From positions 96,678,001 to 96,742,000 of the forward strand of contig JASDFA010000010.1 of the NCBI GenBank assembly GCA_035772735.1: DNA of 64,000 nt. Direction: 5' to 3'. Below are positions 1-11,544 of the stretch, piece by piece; position 1 is the stretch's first letter; every line of letters begins with the position of its first letter. The translations under genes and the position numbers were made by a program. The notes beneath the pieces are model-generated. The model was not told the origin of the DNA. It was given only the letters and a program-made list of their open reading frames with translations, and ran no database searches. Origin of the DNA: Datura wrightii (taxonomy: Eukaryota > Streptophyta > Magnoliopsida > Solanales > Solanaceae).

Positions 1-540
1 CGCATGAGAGATTATCCCGCCAGGGGACAAGAGAGTAGAGATAGTCAGGACAGGGGATCCACAGGGCCATGAGCTCCAGCAGCCTCGGCAGGGCGTAGGC
101 CCTCAGGTTCAGTAGGTAGAGGCTGAGGTAGATCAGGAGCCTCCAGTTCAGGTACGGTCTCAAGCCGTACCTATGCATTACCAGGGAGACAGGACTCAGA
201 GGCGTCTCCAGATGTAGTGACAGGTATGATGACTATCTGTTCATGCCCTGCTTATGTACTGATTGACCCAGGGTCCACTCTGTTATATATTACCCCATTT
301 GTGGCTCGAAAGTTTAATGTCGCACCAGAGTTATTACAGCAGCCCTTTTCAGTATCTACACCCATCGGTGACTCCATTATAGCTAGTAGAATTTATCGAG
401 GATGTACAGTAGAGGTTGCTGATCGCCAGATTACAGTAGATCTAGTAGAGTTAGAAATGATTGATTTCGATGCCATTATGGGTATGGATTGGTTGGTGCC
501 ATGCTATGCTAACGTAGAATGTTGGACCAAGACGGTCTGA
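1..540 (+). pseudogene. G1 gag tail and aspartic protease (decayed)
   Basis: Frame 1 opens with the end of a CCHC zinc knuckle in which the final cysteine reads tyrosine. It passes through a serine/glycine/arginine-rich linker with TGA stops at 70-72 and 124-126, then enters the protease. The protease active-site region reads LIDPGST (about 262-282), followed by the conserved flap-to-C-terminal block with the motif IMGMDWL (475-495). A TGA at 538-540 interrupts it. All three stops sit where the related minus-strand element, or the repeated Gly-Arg context, suggests arginine, so CGA to TGA is the simplest change. The protease would cleave the Gag-Pol polyprotein in a virus-like particle. Here it is only a remnant, but the reading frame is unshifted. 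Confidence 0.85.
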
Positions 541-2286
541 TTCCACTTTCCAGGAGAGGCAGTGCAAGAGTGGAAAGGCAGCACAACTACTCCAAAAGGT
601 AGGTTTATTTCCTACCTTCAGGCGAGGAAATTGATAACTAAGGGATGTATCTACCACCTAGTTAGGGTTCAGGATGTTCGGGTAGAATCTCTGACCCTTC
701 AGTCTGTTCCGGTGGTGAATGAATTCTCTGATGTATTTCCAGACGAGTTACCTGGTATTCTCCCAGAAAGGGAGATAGATTTTGCAATTAACTTGCTACC
801 AAGCACTCAGCCTATATCAATTCCTCCGTATCGCATGGCTCTTGCTGAACTCAGAGAATTAAAGGAGCAGCTGAAGGACCTGCTAGATAAGGGTTTTATC
901 AGGCCGAGTACTTCACCGTGGGGTGCGCCAGTTCTATTTGTGAGGAAGAAGGATGGCTCGCTCCGCATGTGTATAGATTACCGGCAGCTGAATAAAGTTA
1001 CAGTAAAGAATAAGTATCCGCTTCCCAAAACAGATGATTTGTTTGATCAGTTACAAGGGGCCAGATATTTCTCCAAGATTGACTTGCGGTCCGGATATCA
1101 TCAGGTTCGAGTTCGTGAAAGAGACATTCCCAAAACGGCTTTTAGGACCCGATATGGACACTTTGAATTCCTAGTTATGTCCTTTGGGTGGATGAATGCC
1201 CCAGCAATATTCATGGACCTGATGAATAGCATTTTCAGACCATACCTGGACCTGTTCGTGATAGTGTTTATTGATGATATTCTTGTGTATTCTCGCTCTG
1301 AAGCAGATCACCAGGCTCATTTATGAACAGTGCTCCAGATTCTCAGGGACCATCAATTATATGCTAAGTTCTCCAAGTGTGAATTTTGGCTGAACTCAGT
1401 AGCCTTCTTGGGGCATATTGTGTCGGATGCTGGTATACAGGTTGACACGCAGAAGATAGCAGCAGTTAAAACCTGGCCTAGGCCTACCACTCCGATCGAA
1501 GTCCATAGTTTTCTGGGGTTAGCGGGATATTACAGGAGATTTGTTGAGGGATTCTCTACTATAGCGGCACCTCTGACCAAACTGACGCAGAAAGCAGTGA
1601 AGTTTCAATGGACAGAGGCATGTGACCAGAGCTTTCAGGAGTTAAAAGACAGATTAACCTCCACCCCAGTGTTAGCATTTCCAGAAGGTACAGAAGGTTA
1701 TTCAGTGTATTGCGATGCATCAGGCGTTGGGTTGGGTTGTGTGTTGATGCAGCATGGTAAGGTGATTGCGTATGCTTCCAGACAGCTGACGAAACACGAA
1801 AAGAATTACCCTACCCATGACCTGGAGTTGGCCGCAGTGATCCATGCCTTAAAGATACGGAGACATTACTTGTATGGCGTCCATGTGGATATTTTCACAG
1901 ATCGTAAGAGCCTATAGTACATCTTCACTCAGAGGGAGTTGAATTTGCGACAGCGTCGCTGGTTGGATTTAATGAAAGATTATGACGTGGACATTCTGTA
2001 TCATCCGGGAAAAGCCAACGTAGTAGCAGATGCTCTCAGCCGTAAATCCATGGGAAGTTTGGCATACTTGCAGCCCGAGCAGTGGGAGTTGGTCAGGGAG
2101 ATACATCAATTAGCCAGCCTAGCCGTTCGTATAGCAGACACAGAAGATAACAGAGCGGTAATTCAGAACACCGTTGTGTCTTCATTAGTTGTGGAGGTAA
2201 AAGAACGGCAATATGAAGATCCTGACCTGGTCCAGCTTAAGGGCAGAATTCAGCAAGGGAAAGCACCAAATTTTCAGATAACTTAG
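541..2286 (+). pseudogene. G1 reverse transcriptase and RNase H (decayed)
   Basis: The same frame 1 continues without any frameshift. The RT fingers block begins near 800. The KKDGSLRMCIDYRQLN motif spans 949-996, the SKIDLRSGYHQ motif 1072-1104, and the catalytic FIDDILVYS box 1270-1296 with both aspartates intact. The residue after MSFG at 1186-1191 is Trp where Leu is usual. RNase H follows, with YCDASGVGLG near 1708-1737 and the DLELAAVIHAL block at 1819-1851. In-frame stops are TGA at 1324-1326, TAG at 1915-1917 and TAG at 2284-2286. The first two replace residues that are Arg and Gln in relatives. The enzyme would copy the element RNA to DNA; this copy is dead. Confidence 0.9.
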
Positions 2287-3453
2287 GAAGAAGTACTGTT
2301 ATGTAAAGGCCACCTCTTTGTTCCAGATGTTTCAGGGCTCCACCAGCAGATTATGAACGAGGTACATTACGCCCGTTATCCTCTTCACCCCAGTGCGACG
2401 AAAATGTACCATGATATCAAGGAGAATTATTGGTGGCCAGGAATGAAAAGAGAAATTGCCGAATTTGTAGCCCAGTGTCCTAACTGCCAACAGGTAAAAT
2501 CGGAACACCAGAAACCAGGCGGGTTAACTCAGGACATAGTTGTGCCTCTCTGGAAATGGGAAGCAATGAATATGGATTTTGTAGCAGGATTACCCCGTAC
2601 CAGACATAGACACGATTCTATTTGGGTAATAGTTGACAGGCTAACAAAATCAGCTCATTTCCTGCCAGTGAAAGCTACCTTCTCGGCCGAGGATTATGCT
2701 GAATTATATATCTGAGAAATAGTTAGATTACATGGAGTGCTAGTATCTATTATTTCAGACAAAGGAGCACAGTTTATAGCTAGATTTTGGCAGTCGTTCC
2801 AGAGGGGTCTGGGAATGCAAATTAATTTGAGCACAACATTCCACCCTCACACAGATGGACAGGCTGAGCGCACTATCCAGACGCTCAAGGACATGCTACG
2901 AGCGTGTGTGCTAGATTTTGGAGGTAGCTGGGACGAGCATTTGCCGTTAATTGAATTTGCTTATAATAATAGCTAACACTCAACCATCCAAATGGCGCCC
3001 TTTGAAGCATTGTATGGGCGAAAATGTAGATCGCCGGTTGGCTGGTTTGAAGTGGGAGAATCAGCGTTGATTGGGCCAAACATTATTCAACAGTCAGAGG
3101 AGAAGGTAAAGCTTATCAGGGAACGCCTACTGACTGCACAGAGCCGCCAAAAATCATATGCTGATGTGCGGCGTAGAGACCTAGAATTTGATGTGAATGA
3201 CTGGGTATTTTTGAAAGTATCTTCGATGAAAGGGGTGATGAGATTCGGCAAGAAAGGTAAGCTCAGTCCGAGATTTGTTGGGCCTTATCAGATTCGTCGA
3301 AGGATAGGTCGAGTAGCATATGAGTTGAACTTGCCTCCAGAATTAGAATCCGTTCATCCGGTCTTTCATGTATCTATGCTGAGGAAATGCATAGGAGACC
3401 CATCCAGAGCAGTCCCAGTCCAGGATATCCAGGCTACGAAAGAGCTGGCCTAA
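2287..3453 (+). pseudogene. G1 integrase (decayed)
   Basis: The zinc-binding HHCC region shows CPNCQQVK at 2479-2502. The catalytic core follows: the first Asp in MDFVAGLPRT (2572-2601), the second in IISDKGAQF (2749-2775), and the Glu in TDGQAERTIQTLKD (2851-2892), so the DDE triad is readable. The GPY/F-like C-terminal block includes FVGPYQIRRRIGRVAYELNLP and HPVFHVSMLRK near 3270-3390. In-frame stops are TGA 2713-2715 (Arg expected), TAA 2974-2976 and TAA 3451-3453 (Tyr expected at both, judged from related elements). The frame is still frame 1. Integrase inserts the cDNA into the host chromosome; here it is a pseudogene. Confidence 0.9.
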
Positions 3454-3615
3454 GAAGAGGTTCCAGAAGCCATCTTAGACAGACAGATTCGTAGATTGAG
3501 AACTAAAGATATTGCGTCTGTCAAGGTATTGTGGCGTAACAGGAACCGAGAGGAGATGACTTGGGAGGCGGAGGAAGATATGAAGACCAGATACCCTCAT
3601 TTATTTCAAGCCTAG
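3454..3615 (+). pseudogene. G1 chromodomain at the C-terminus of pol
   Basis: Directly after the TAA at 3451-3453, frame 1 reads through a block with DRQIRRLR, KVLWRN and MTWEAEEDM, ending in RYPHLF and a TAG at 3613-3615. This matches the integrase-linked chromodomain of Del/Tekay-type plant chromoviruses, which is thought to target insertion to particular chromatin. The minus-strand element at 12595-20850 ends with a closely similar block, so both belong to one lineage. The lost tyrosine codon just upstream is the only break separating it from integrase. Confidence 0.8.
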
Positions 3616-3872
3616 TCAGGCGACAGGTATGTTAGTATTATTATCTTATGCAGTGCCTTATAGTATACATATAAATGAGAAGGTCTATTTTAATCTGTAA
3701 CTTAATACTATAGTATTGTGTGGAATACCTGTATGGGACTTTTCTCCATTTCAGGTCTTTTTTTTTGGAGATACTCCATATGACAGGGGAAACTCTGCCA
3801 AAATTTTCTAGAAACAAGTTGAGTAAATTGAGAAGTCCTCTAGATAGAAGTTTACATTCGAGAACGAATGTT

Positions 3873-3888
3873 CTTAAGGGGGGTAGAA
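3873..3888 (+). other. Polypurine tract of G1
   Basis: A purine run with six consecutive G residues (3878-3883) lies immediately before the LTR that starts with TG at 3889. This is the position of the plus-strand primer in LTR retrotransposons. The mirrored arrangement is seen in the minus-strand element at 15128-15143. Confidence 0.85.
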
Positions 3889-4009
3889 TGTTACACCCTG
3901 TAAAATTCCCAACACATAGATGGCCTATTCGCGTGTTGGTTAAGAGTATTTGAAAGTCATACATGCTAGAAAAAGGCCCAGGAAAACACCGGACGAGAAA
4001 CCTGTCGAA

Positions 4010-4123
4010 CCATCACGGAAGGAGCCGGGGCAGAGCCCCTCCGCGATGGCAACGTGTCACGGAGGTGGAGCCTCTGCGTTGGCTCCGTGACACGTTGGCC
4101 CTGTCCAGGCCCAAGTATATAAA
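4010..4123 (+). promoter_or_regulatory. LTR core promoter: two hairpins and TATA box
   Basis: Hairpin 1 has 10-nt arms at 4010-4019 and 4040-4049, with one mismatch. Hairpin 2 has perfect 14-nt arms, AACGTGTCACGGAG (4051-4064) and CTCCGTGACACGTT (4083-4096). Twenty bases further on is TATATAAA (4116-4123). The same arrangement is present in the solo LTR, where hairpin 1 is perfect (50324-50333 and 50354-50363), hairpin 2 is perfect (50365-50378 and 50397-50410) and the TATA box is at 50430-50437. The promoter role is inferred from position and the TATA box. Confidence 0.6.
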
Positions 4124-4890
4124 CCCCTCACTTTGGTTTATTTCATAAAATTCTTATAATTTCCAGAAGAAAACGTAGGGGAACAGGGGAGAACGAAGAT
4201 TCCTTACCAATATTCGTCCGATTACGCCGTCAAACGCGGTCCAAACTCAAATTAACTCCAAATACCAAGGTATTAAGCAGTAAGGAGCATTCCTACGGAT
4301 TTAGTTTCGTGAAATTTGGCCAGTGAATCATCGTGCTACCGGGATAAGGTAAGTGGAATTGCTTCAGATTAGTGTCTATGTGCTCCTAGCCTTAAAGTGA
4401 ATATTTCTCCCTTCTGGACTTTCGAGAAATAGCAAATTTTTGACCGTCTTTCGATAAGCCAAAGTTTAAGTTATAAATATATCGAAAGTGACGTTTTCTT
4501 TCAGAATATTGGTGTATTTAGTTCTAATTGACCTATACGTAATGCAGTTGGGAGAAATAGCTGGAGTACTGACCGAGCTTCGTCCGTTAGTTGGATAAAC
4601 CGAGGTTAAGGTATGTAAAGCCAGTTTCTTTGACAAGTTAGTAGTTTTAGCCTTGTATAGCACAGTAAACTCCGTAGTAGAATTCCCAGAGTTGAATATT
4701 GAGTATTGTGCAAGTTCAGTAAATCTGGTTCGCGTTGTTATATCGTACCCAGTCCGAAAGTTAGTAAAGCATGTGCCAAAATGGCAAGTTAGCATTCCAG
4801 ACTAAGTATAGCCCAGTATGTGATTAGCAAGCATGTTTCTAGAATAACATGACAGATATTCAGAATAAGAGTTAGTAAAGTAAAATCAGA

Positions 4891-4995
4891 CAGTCAGATA
4901 GTATCTTGGCTACAGATTAGCCATACAGACAGATGATATCTTGGCTACAGTATAGCCATACAGTTAGATAGAATCTTGGCTACAGATTAGCCATG
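4891..4995 (+). repeat. 35-bp tandem repeat, three units, in the G1 LTR
   Basis: The core ATCTTGGCTACAG starts at 4903, 4938 and 4973, an exact 35-bp period. Each unit carries the small dyad GGCTA ... TAGCC. About two degenerate units are visible in the solo LTR near 51140-51215. Confidence 0.85.
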
Positions 4996-5592
4996 CAGTT
5001 ACATAAAGATCACAGATTCAGTATAAAGCAGTATGAGAATCAGTATAATATAGAAAGAGATCAGAATAAGAAATCAGAATTCAGATAGTATTTTTCAGTT
5101 TAAACATGTTTGCTATATATGTGATTATTGTTTGTTGAGACTTGGTTGTGTCGTGAGGGCACCCTTTTGAGTGTCCTCGCCGCCCTTGGGTTGGTAACTG
5201 TGTCGCCCACTGAGCGGGGGGGGGGGTTTACGTCACTCCAAGGAGTGGCATGCCGTCCCTAGTTTGGACGAAGATGGGATGAAGCTTTCCCCATATCAGG
5301 TTGATCAGCATTACAGTACAGATAGCCCTGTTGTGCGCAAGCACCCAGGGAACAAATTCAGATACAGTTACAGTTACAGATACAGTATAGGAGTCCTTCG
5401 GACTCAGACTCGGTTATTTATATTGGAGGCTATGGCCCGAGCCGGAGACCCAGGGGGCCGGCAGAGGTGCTCGTAGTTAGCAGATGAGTGGGGTGACTTA
5501 TTTTTGCTAGTTTTGACCCGGGTAGGGGTATATAGATTGTTTGCTCGCTTGGCGCCATCCGGCTTATGGGGGTTGGTATTGGCTCTTATTTG

Positions 5593-5616
5593 CTATATAT
5601 ATATATATATATATAT
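5593..5616. repeat. (TA)n microsatellite
   Basis: A pure alternating TA run inside the G1 LTR; the solo LTR has only a short version near 51900. Confidence 0.9.
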
Positions 5617-6435
5617 GTATTTATGTGCTATATATTAGTTAATAGACAGCAGGCCGCCGCGTCTACAGGTACGCTCCTGCCCTATCACAGCACAGAAAGT
5701 CTGCTTCAGTTCATATCAGTTCTTACAGATTCAGTTATCTCTTGCTATTCAGAATTGCTAGTTATCTTATTTGTATTCAGTTGTATCCAGTTGCTTTGCA
5801 TACTTGGTACCAGTGATACTAACGCCCGTTGGGGTGCTGCATTACTTGCCTGCAGGTACTCATAGACGAGGAGGCGATCCCTCGTGATTCCAGCCAGCTT
5901 ATAGAGTCATCAGCTCTTGTCATCCGGAGCTTGATATTCAGAGGTGTAGTTCATTTTCTTTTATTGAACAGCATGGGTAGGCCGGGGCCCTGTCCCGACC
6001 ATCTTATCAATATTCCTAGAGGCTTGCAGTCTGTATATATTTCACTGTGGTTAGTTGTGCCGGTCGTGTGAGGCCTTGCGTTTTGTTTAACTGTTTAGCA
6101 TTGTTGATTATGTTGGTCGTGTGGGGCCATAGTCTGATAGTAGTGGTGACCTTGCCGGTCACGTAGTTATTCAGTATTCTATTATTGAGTTACAGATAAC
6201 TAGACAGCATGGTGGCCTTGTCGGCTCGCATAGATTTCCCCCTTTGTAAGTATGTTTCTGGTTAGCTGAAGTTTTATACAGGTGGTTATAGGCCCAGTCG
6301 GCCGGATAGCCCGTTGTTTTCAGAAACCTGAGTTAGAGCTAGCCAGGCACCAGATGTGCTTAGGCTCACTAGTTAGCAGTCTAGGTCCTACTAGGGCACC
6401 AGGTGCCAGTCATACCCCCAAGGCGGGGCGTTACA

Positions 6436-6973
6436 TATGGGGTCATGGGCAACTCTGATAACCACAAAGTAGCTTGCCAAATAGAGACAAAGGGAAGAGT
6501 CAGAGTCTTATCGCATCCTGGCTTACTCCGGGCAACCTGTATTCCTTGCATATTCCTACAAAATTCATCAAGTGCAGGTTGGAGTCTTCCGCTGCGTGGC
6601 CGCTGAACACGCCTTTCATGTTTAGCAATTGAATCATGGTGCTTGTAATGTTGAATTTGGCCCCAGCGGGCAGTGGTTGTGGCAAAATTGCTCCAGTTGA
6701 CCCAACCTCATCAATATCTGTGTCATCATCATCAAACAAATGAGGAGAAAATCTTGGAGCTCGGTTACCCCTCCCATGTCGCCCAACATTTACCACCTCA
6801 TCTCTATCATCACCAGCTTGCTGAAGTTCAGCTAACCGATCTAGCTCGAGTTGCCTAGCTTCTTCAGCTAAGCGGGCTTCTCTTTGCTCAGGGTTTTCTA
6901 TTCTATGCACTGTTCGTTCGATTTTGGGATTGAGTGGAACAAGGGGGTATCCTCTACTCCTAGTGCTTGGCAT
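6436..6973 (-). pseudogene. Athila-like gag, N-terminal part, interrupted by G1
   Basis: The frame starts at an ATG at 6973-6971. An N-terminal charged segment rich in Arg, Glu and Ala is followed by an acidic patch (FDDDDTDIDE). The capsid-like block reads GVFSGHAAEDSNLHLMNFV and then VSQDAIRL, the pattern of plant Athila/Tat gag proteins. A TGA at about 6500-6502 stops the frame where Arg is expected. The following block (LFPLSLFGK) continues, with a shift, to exactly 6436, where the G1 LTR ends. Gag forms the particle that packages element RNA. The break is the nested insertion itself. Confidence 0.8.
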
Positions 6974-7083
6974 CCACCAGAGGACAGCCTTTGGGTATAA
7001 AAGGAAAACACAAAAATAAACGTAATTAAGGAAATAATTACCAAAAAGTCAAATACAAGCAAAGAAACTAGTCTTATCCGTAT

Positions 7084-7101
7084 TCGCCGGCAACGGTGCC
7101 A
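7084..7101 (-). other. Primer binding site, tRNA-Asp type
   Basis: On the minus strand the site reads TGGCACCGTTGCCGGCGA, five bases after the LTR end. It differs at two positions from the site known for plant Athila elements, complementary to the 3' end of tRNA-Asp. This orients element A and shows that the adjacent LTR is the 5' one. Confidence 0.75.
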
Positions 7102-7106
7102 CTTTT

Positions 7107-8758
7107 TGATAACGCTCAAACCACACTTCCAACTGAAGTATGAAGCGGACGTTGTCAATAAAGAACCCAACTAGAGGTTGGGGTCGATCCCACAGGGAAT
7201 ATGGAAGATCTAGATTACAGTCAGTAGATGAACTTGTATGGTAATTACTTCACAATGGAGGAATTCTAATAAAAAGTAATAATAGAAATAAACAGCAATC
7301 AAGATTATGTTTGTGAATCAATAATTAAAAGATAACTAGGGTTTGTGATCCCCATGGGTTCATAATAGCTTTAGGTATACACTAGTGATCTTTACCAACA
7401 TTTACTTACAGAACTAATAACTTAAATTCATTCAAACGATCGACCAATCCCTATTGAATGACTATCCTCAATTACTCGATCAAGTCTCATGAGTTTTGCA
7501 AACTAACCGTTATCACTAAGTTCCAAATATAACTATCTTGCGATCACAACTCAAATTAATACAATGATCATCAAGATCAAGGCTCCGTTGTAATTCTCTT
7601 TTCCTAATCTCTACCTCTTCGACCAAAGCAAGTAAAGAATTCAGTCACTTCCTAATGTTGTACACCATTAAGAATCATTAAAGATGAAGAGAATACAATA
7701 TAAGTATTTAATATTGGTTTTAGACTCACTTTGTGCAACCCTAACTAGTTTATCCACCATGGGTCCCACAACCCTAGCTATGGAGGTTTTAGCCTCTCAT
7801 AGTTGCAAGGTTGTGATTTATGTTCATGATTGAAAACATATAACAATACCTACAAAGATGATTGAGAAAAAAATAATTCCTTCAATTAAACCACGAAATC
7901 TTGAATAACAAGTAGCAAGAATAAGATGAATTCAAGAAAAAGTTGATCACACCGTTGAACCAACTCAATTCTCTCTTCCAATGATGTAAAATTGGCTACT
8001 ATAATGTTTTCCTACTAGAATTATGTCTATTCGTAGTCCTCTATTCGTCATCCTCCTCCTCGTCCTCTCTTAAAAATAAAACATAAAAAGTATTTATAGA
8101 GACACAGGAATCCTTTTCCTAAACCAACAGAACTGCTTTCCATATCTGTTGTCGACCTCGTCACGGGTCCACCTACAACTCGTAGGGGCTTCTCACGGAT
8201 CGTGACATCAACTCGTGGCTTGTAGTGTTTGCTAAATTTTGGCTAAGTGTTGGGTCAAGGTACAATTCGTACCATCACGCCACAACTCGTACATTGACAC
8301 TCGTGGCTTGATCCTGATCTTTTGAACTTTTTCTGAACTTCACCACGACCGGTATGGTACGACTCGTACCTTCATCTCACGGTTTGTAAGGTTCTCTCGT
8401 ACTGAGAATCAGCCTTCTGTGCAATTCTTCCGAATTTCATCACAACTGGCTTATGACGACTCATACCACCATGGAACGATCCGTGACAAGTCTCATAAGT
8501 TCAGTCTTCCAAGTTAAACTGTCAGCGTTTGATCAAGGCCCTCAGTACGACTCATGGGTCCATCCTACAGATCGTAATGTGGTCTGCACTTTTTACCCTA
8601 TTTTGGACACTTTTAGCTTCCTTTTGCAATTTATTGTTCCAACACCCATTTATCCTGAAATCAAAGGAAAAGTGCCTCATATCCACATAAATACACCTAA
8701 TACCATACTATTTTCTTAGTTTTGAGCATTTATAGTGCTGTAAATTCACAACACATCA
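7107..8758 (-). repeat. Athila-like 5' LTR of element A, 1652 bp
   Basis: On the plus strand it runs from TGATAACGCTC to AACACATCA. It matches the LTR at 9951-11544 along its length, which fixes both ends. The region 8150-8560 carries many degenerate copies of a short motif around ACGACTCGT. Confidence 0.85.
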
Positions 8759-9950
8759 CTGGGCAGCCTGTATGATAAGCATTAAGTTGGTTGAAACTAA
8801 CGATCACTGACAGTAGCCGATCATATGGCAAGTTGTCGCTTAGTTCATTAGGAAATCCTGGTCTCATCAACTCGAAGATAAGACCACCCAATCAAGATTC
8901 TAGCCCTGGGGGCATCAAGGTACGCCAACGGCCTCTAGGCGAGCTTTACTGACAATATAGGTGTCAAAATGAAAGTTATATCGCCTGGATATGCCATATG
9001 CTCTCTAACTTACCAAGTCAGGACCAACAGCTAACCATAAACTTCTAAGGCTTTGGCACGACAGTGAAACATTAGAATACCTCTAAATGGTAAATGGGTG
9101 AACGGGGAACTCTCTATGACACACCCAGTGTTAGTCACACTTAACATACCCTTTCCCAACGAGGGATACTATGGTATAATCTCACTACGTCTTATAGCTG
9201 CTAATCACAATATATAAGATCATTATCTTCTTTAGAGGGAATGGTTTGTATCACTATACGGCGAGAATAACTTGCCGAAGAAATAAGCCTTAACATACCT
9301 CAAATGCCTATTTTCGATTACCCAAAACAGTTCCAACCTTTACCCGGTAATTCCACCAAATTGTAGTCCTTACTATTTTCTATAATAGGAACGGCTATAA
9401 TGATGTCTTTCAAAGAACATTGACTACAATTCAACTTCATTTAATTCGGCCGAAAACTCATAAAATTCTTGAGAGTCTAGAACGTAGAAGTGCTTACCTA
9501 TCACTTGTAGCCGCTTAGGACTCAAATAGAAGTGATTTCTACAACTTTTACTCGATGGGGCTCTGACAATCTGGGCGAGATTTCTAGAAGTAACTGAGTA
9601 GGGACGTTCCTCGTAGGCCTGGAACTTGCTATCCAAGACGAATTTGCGTTTAAGCAGTAGTTTAATGGCGTAATTTGATAGAAAATGGATGAAACCCACG
9701 CTTATGCTCTGTTTGTTGTCGAGGAAAACATTAGAAATGAATTAACCAATCATGTAGGGGCTTTATATATAATTGAGGCAGTAGCAAGGGGTGGCGCGGC
9801 ACGCTGGGATGGAAGCACGATGCGGCGCCCAATGCCCCTAGCCTCCAGACCCGGCCTCCTACTCGCTCGATACCATGCTCGTACACTCATCCCCTGGGCC
9901 TTTTCCTGCATGCGTCATACTCCAAAACTCTCAACATATGTATGCATGCA
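8759..9950. other. Unassigned 1192-bp segment between two Athila-like LTRs
   Basis: No reading frame with a recognisable domain is present. The left part resembles neither LTR. Near 9770 there is a TATATA run, followed by a GC-richer stretch (9780-9910) unlike the rest. The longest minus-strand frame (9424-9699, 91 codons) has no recognisable family. It could be a fragment of another LTR or the old target sequence. Confidence 0.5.
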
Positions 9951-11544
9951 TGATAACGCTCAAACCACACCTCTTACTGAAGTACGAAGCGGATGTTGTC
10001 AATAAAGAACCCAACTAGAGGTTGGGGTTGAACCCACAGGGAATATAGGAGAACTAGATTACAATCAGTAAGTGAACTTGTGAGGTAGTTACTTCGAAAT
10101 TGAGGGGTTCTAAAGAAAATCAATAATGAAAACAATTATCAAAATTATGGTTTTGAATCAATATTAAAGGATGACAAGGGCTTGTATTCCCAATGGGTTC
10201 ATAACTGCTTTGGGTATACACTCGTGATTATCACCAATACTTACTTATAGAACTAATAACTTATGTTCATTCAAACGACCGACCAATCCCTATTGAATGA
10301 CTATACTCAATCACTCGACCAAGTCCCATGAGTGGTATCACACTATCCGTTATCACTAAGTTCCAGATTTAACTATCCTGCGACCACAGCTCAAGTTAAT
10401 ACAATGATTATCAAAATCAAGGTCTGTTGTAATTCTTTTTTCTAATCTCTACCTTTTAGTCCTAAGCAAGTAAAGAATTTGAGCATGTCTTAACGTTGCG
10501 CACCGTTAAGAAACATTTAAGCATGAAGAGAATACAATATAAGTATTTTGTATTGGTTTCAAAATCACTTTGTGCAACCCTAGCTTGTTAATCCACCATG
10601 GTTCCCACAACCCTAGTTGTGGAGGTTTTAGCCTCTCATAGTTGTAAGGTTGTGAATTGTATTCATGATTAAGAACATAAATCAATACTTACAAGAATGA
10701 ATGAGAAAAACAGTTCCTTTAATTAATCACCAAAATCTTGAAGAACAAGTAGCAAGAACAAGAAGGATTCAAGAAAAGGTTGATCACAAGTTCAATGAAC
10801 TCAATTCTCTCTTTCTCTCCTCAAAATCTCTTCTCTCTCGAACTCTACTCTGTCTATTGAAAAATAAACCTAACGTATTTATAAAGACATAAGAATCCTT
10901 TTTCTAGGCTAACAGGATGAATTTTCATATCTGGTTCCTCATTCGTCACAAGCCAACCTACGATCTGTAACAGCATCCTACGACCCTTAGCATCCTTTTG
11001 TACCTTTCATGGTTGGCTGAATTTTGGCTAAAGTGTTGGATCCTGGTACAATTCATACCTCCATCCTATGATCCGTACTGAGCTCTCGTGGTTTGATTCT
11101 GAAACTTTGGAATTCTTCTGAAGTTCATCGCGACCGTCATGGTATAACTCATACCTTCTTCCGACGGTTCGTACTTTCTTTTCGTAACAGAAGTCAGCCT
11201 CTTTATGCAAATTTTTTGGATTTTGTCACAACTTCATTACCACGACTCGTACCAGTTTGGTACGACTCATACTAAGACTCGTACATTGCATATCTTCAAC
11301 ACTAGCCTTCTGTAATTTTTCACGGCCATCAGTACGACTCGTAGGACCTTTCTACGGCTCATACTGTGGACTGCACTTTGAGCATATTTTGCATACTTCA
11401 GGCTTTCTTTTGCAATTTTTAGGTCCAACACCAATTCACCTTGAAACCAAAGGAAAAGTGTCTTATATCCACATAAACACACCTAAGTCCATGCTATTTT
11501 CTTAGTTTTGACTGTCAAAAGTATTGTAAATACACAACACATCA
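9951..11544 (-). repeat. Athila-like 3' LTR of element B, 1594 bp
   Basis: The plus strand starts TGATAACGCTC and ends AACACATCA, like the LTR at 7107-8758. It must be a 3' LTR because its high-coordinate side is followed by a purine-rich tract and leader, not by a primer site. Flanking TSD candidates do not match (ATGCA on the left), as expected if the partner LTR has been separated. Confidence 0.85.

Larger units (their letters stand above)
1..6435 (+). mobile_element. Ty3/gypsy chromovirus, 3' half (element G1)
   Basis: The window opens inside the end of gag and runs through protease, reverse transcriptase, RNase H, integrase and a C-terminal chromodomain to a polypurine tract and a complete 3' LTR ending at 6435. 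The domain order PR-RT-RH-IN is that of Ty3/gypsy elements, and the chromodomain marks a chromovirus of the Del/Tekay type. The right end falls inside the gag of an Athila-like element, so this is a nested insertion. The expected 5-bp duplication to the right is TATGG (6436-6440). Its partner and the 5' LTR lie left of the window, so it cannot be checked here. Its LTR is homologous to the solo LTR at 50203-52754. Confidence 0.93.
3889..6435 (+). repeat. 3' LTR of G1, 2547 bp
   Basis: The LTR starts TGTTACACC right after the polypurine tract and ends GGGCGTTACA. The solo LTR at 50203-52754 starts TGTTATACC and ends GGGCGTGACA and is homologous along its length, which fixes both ends. Notable contents are two strong hairpins and a TATA box (4010-4123), a three-unit tandem repeat (4891-4995), a G run near 5216-5226 and an AT microsatellite (5593-5616). 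No conserved open frame spans both copies. Confidence 0.9.
6436..8758 (-). mobile_element. Athila-like gypsy element, 5' end (element A)
   Basis: Read on the minus strand this is a 5' LTR (8758 to 7107), a primer binding site (7101 to 7084), a short leader and the start of gag (6973 down to 6436). There G1 interrupts it, and the rest of A lies left of the window. The LTR has TG...CA ends, and its right flank CTGGG (8759-8763) should be the target duplication. Confidence 0.8.
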
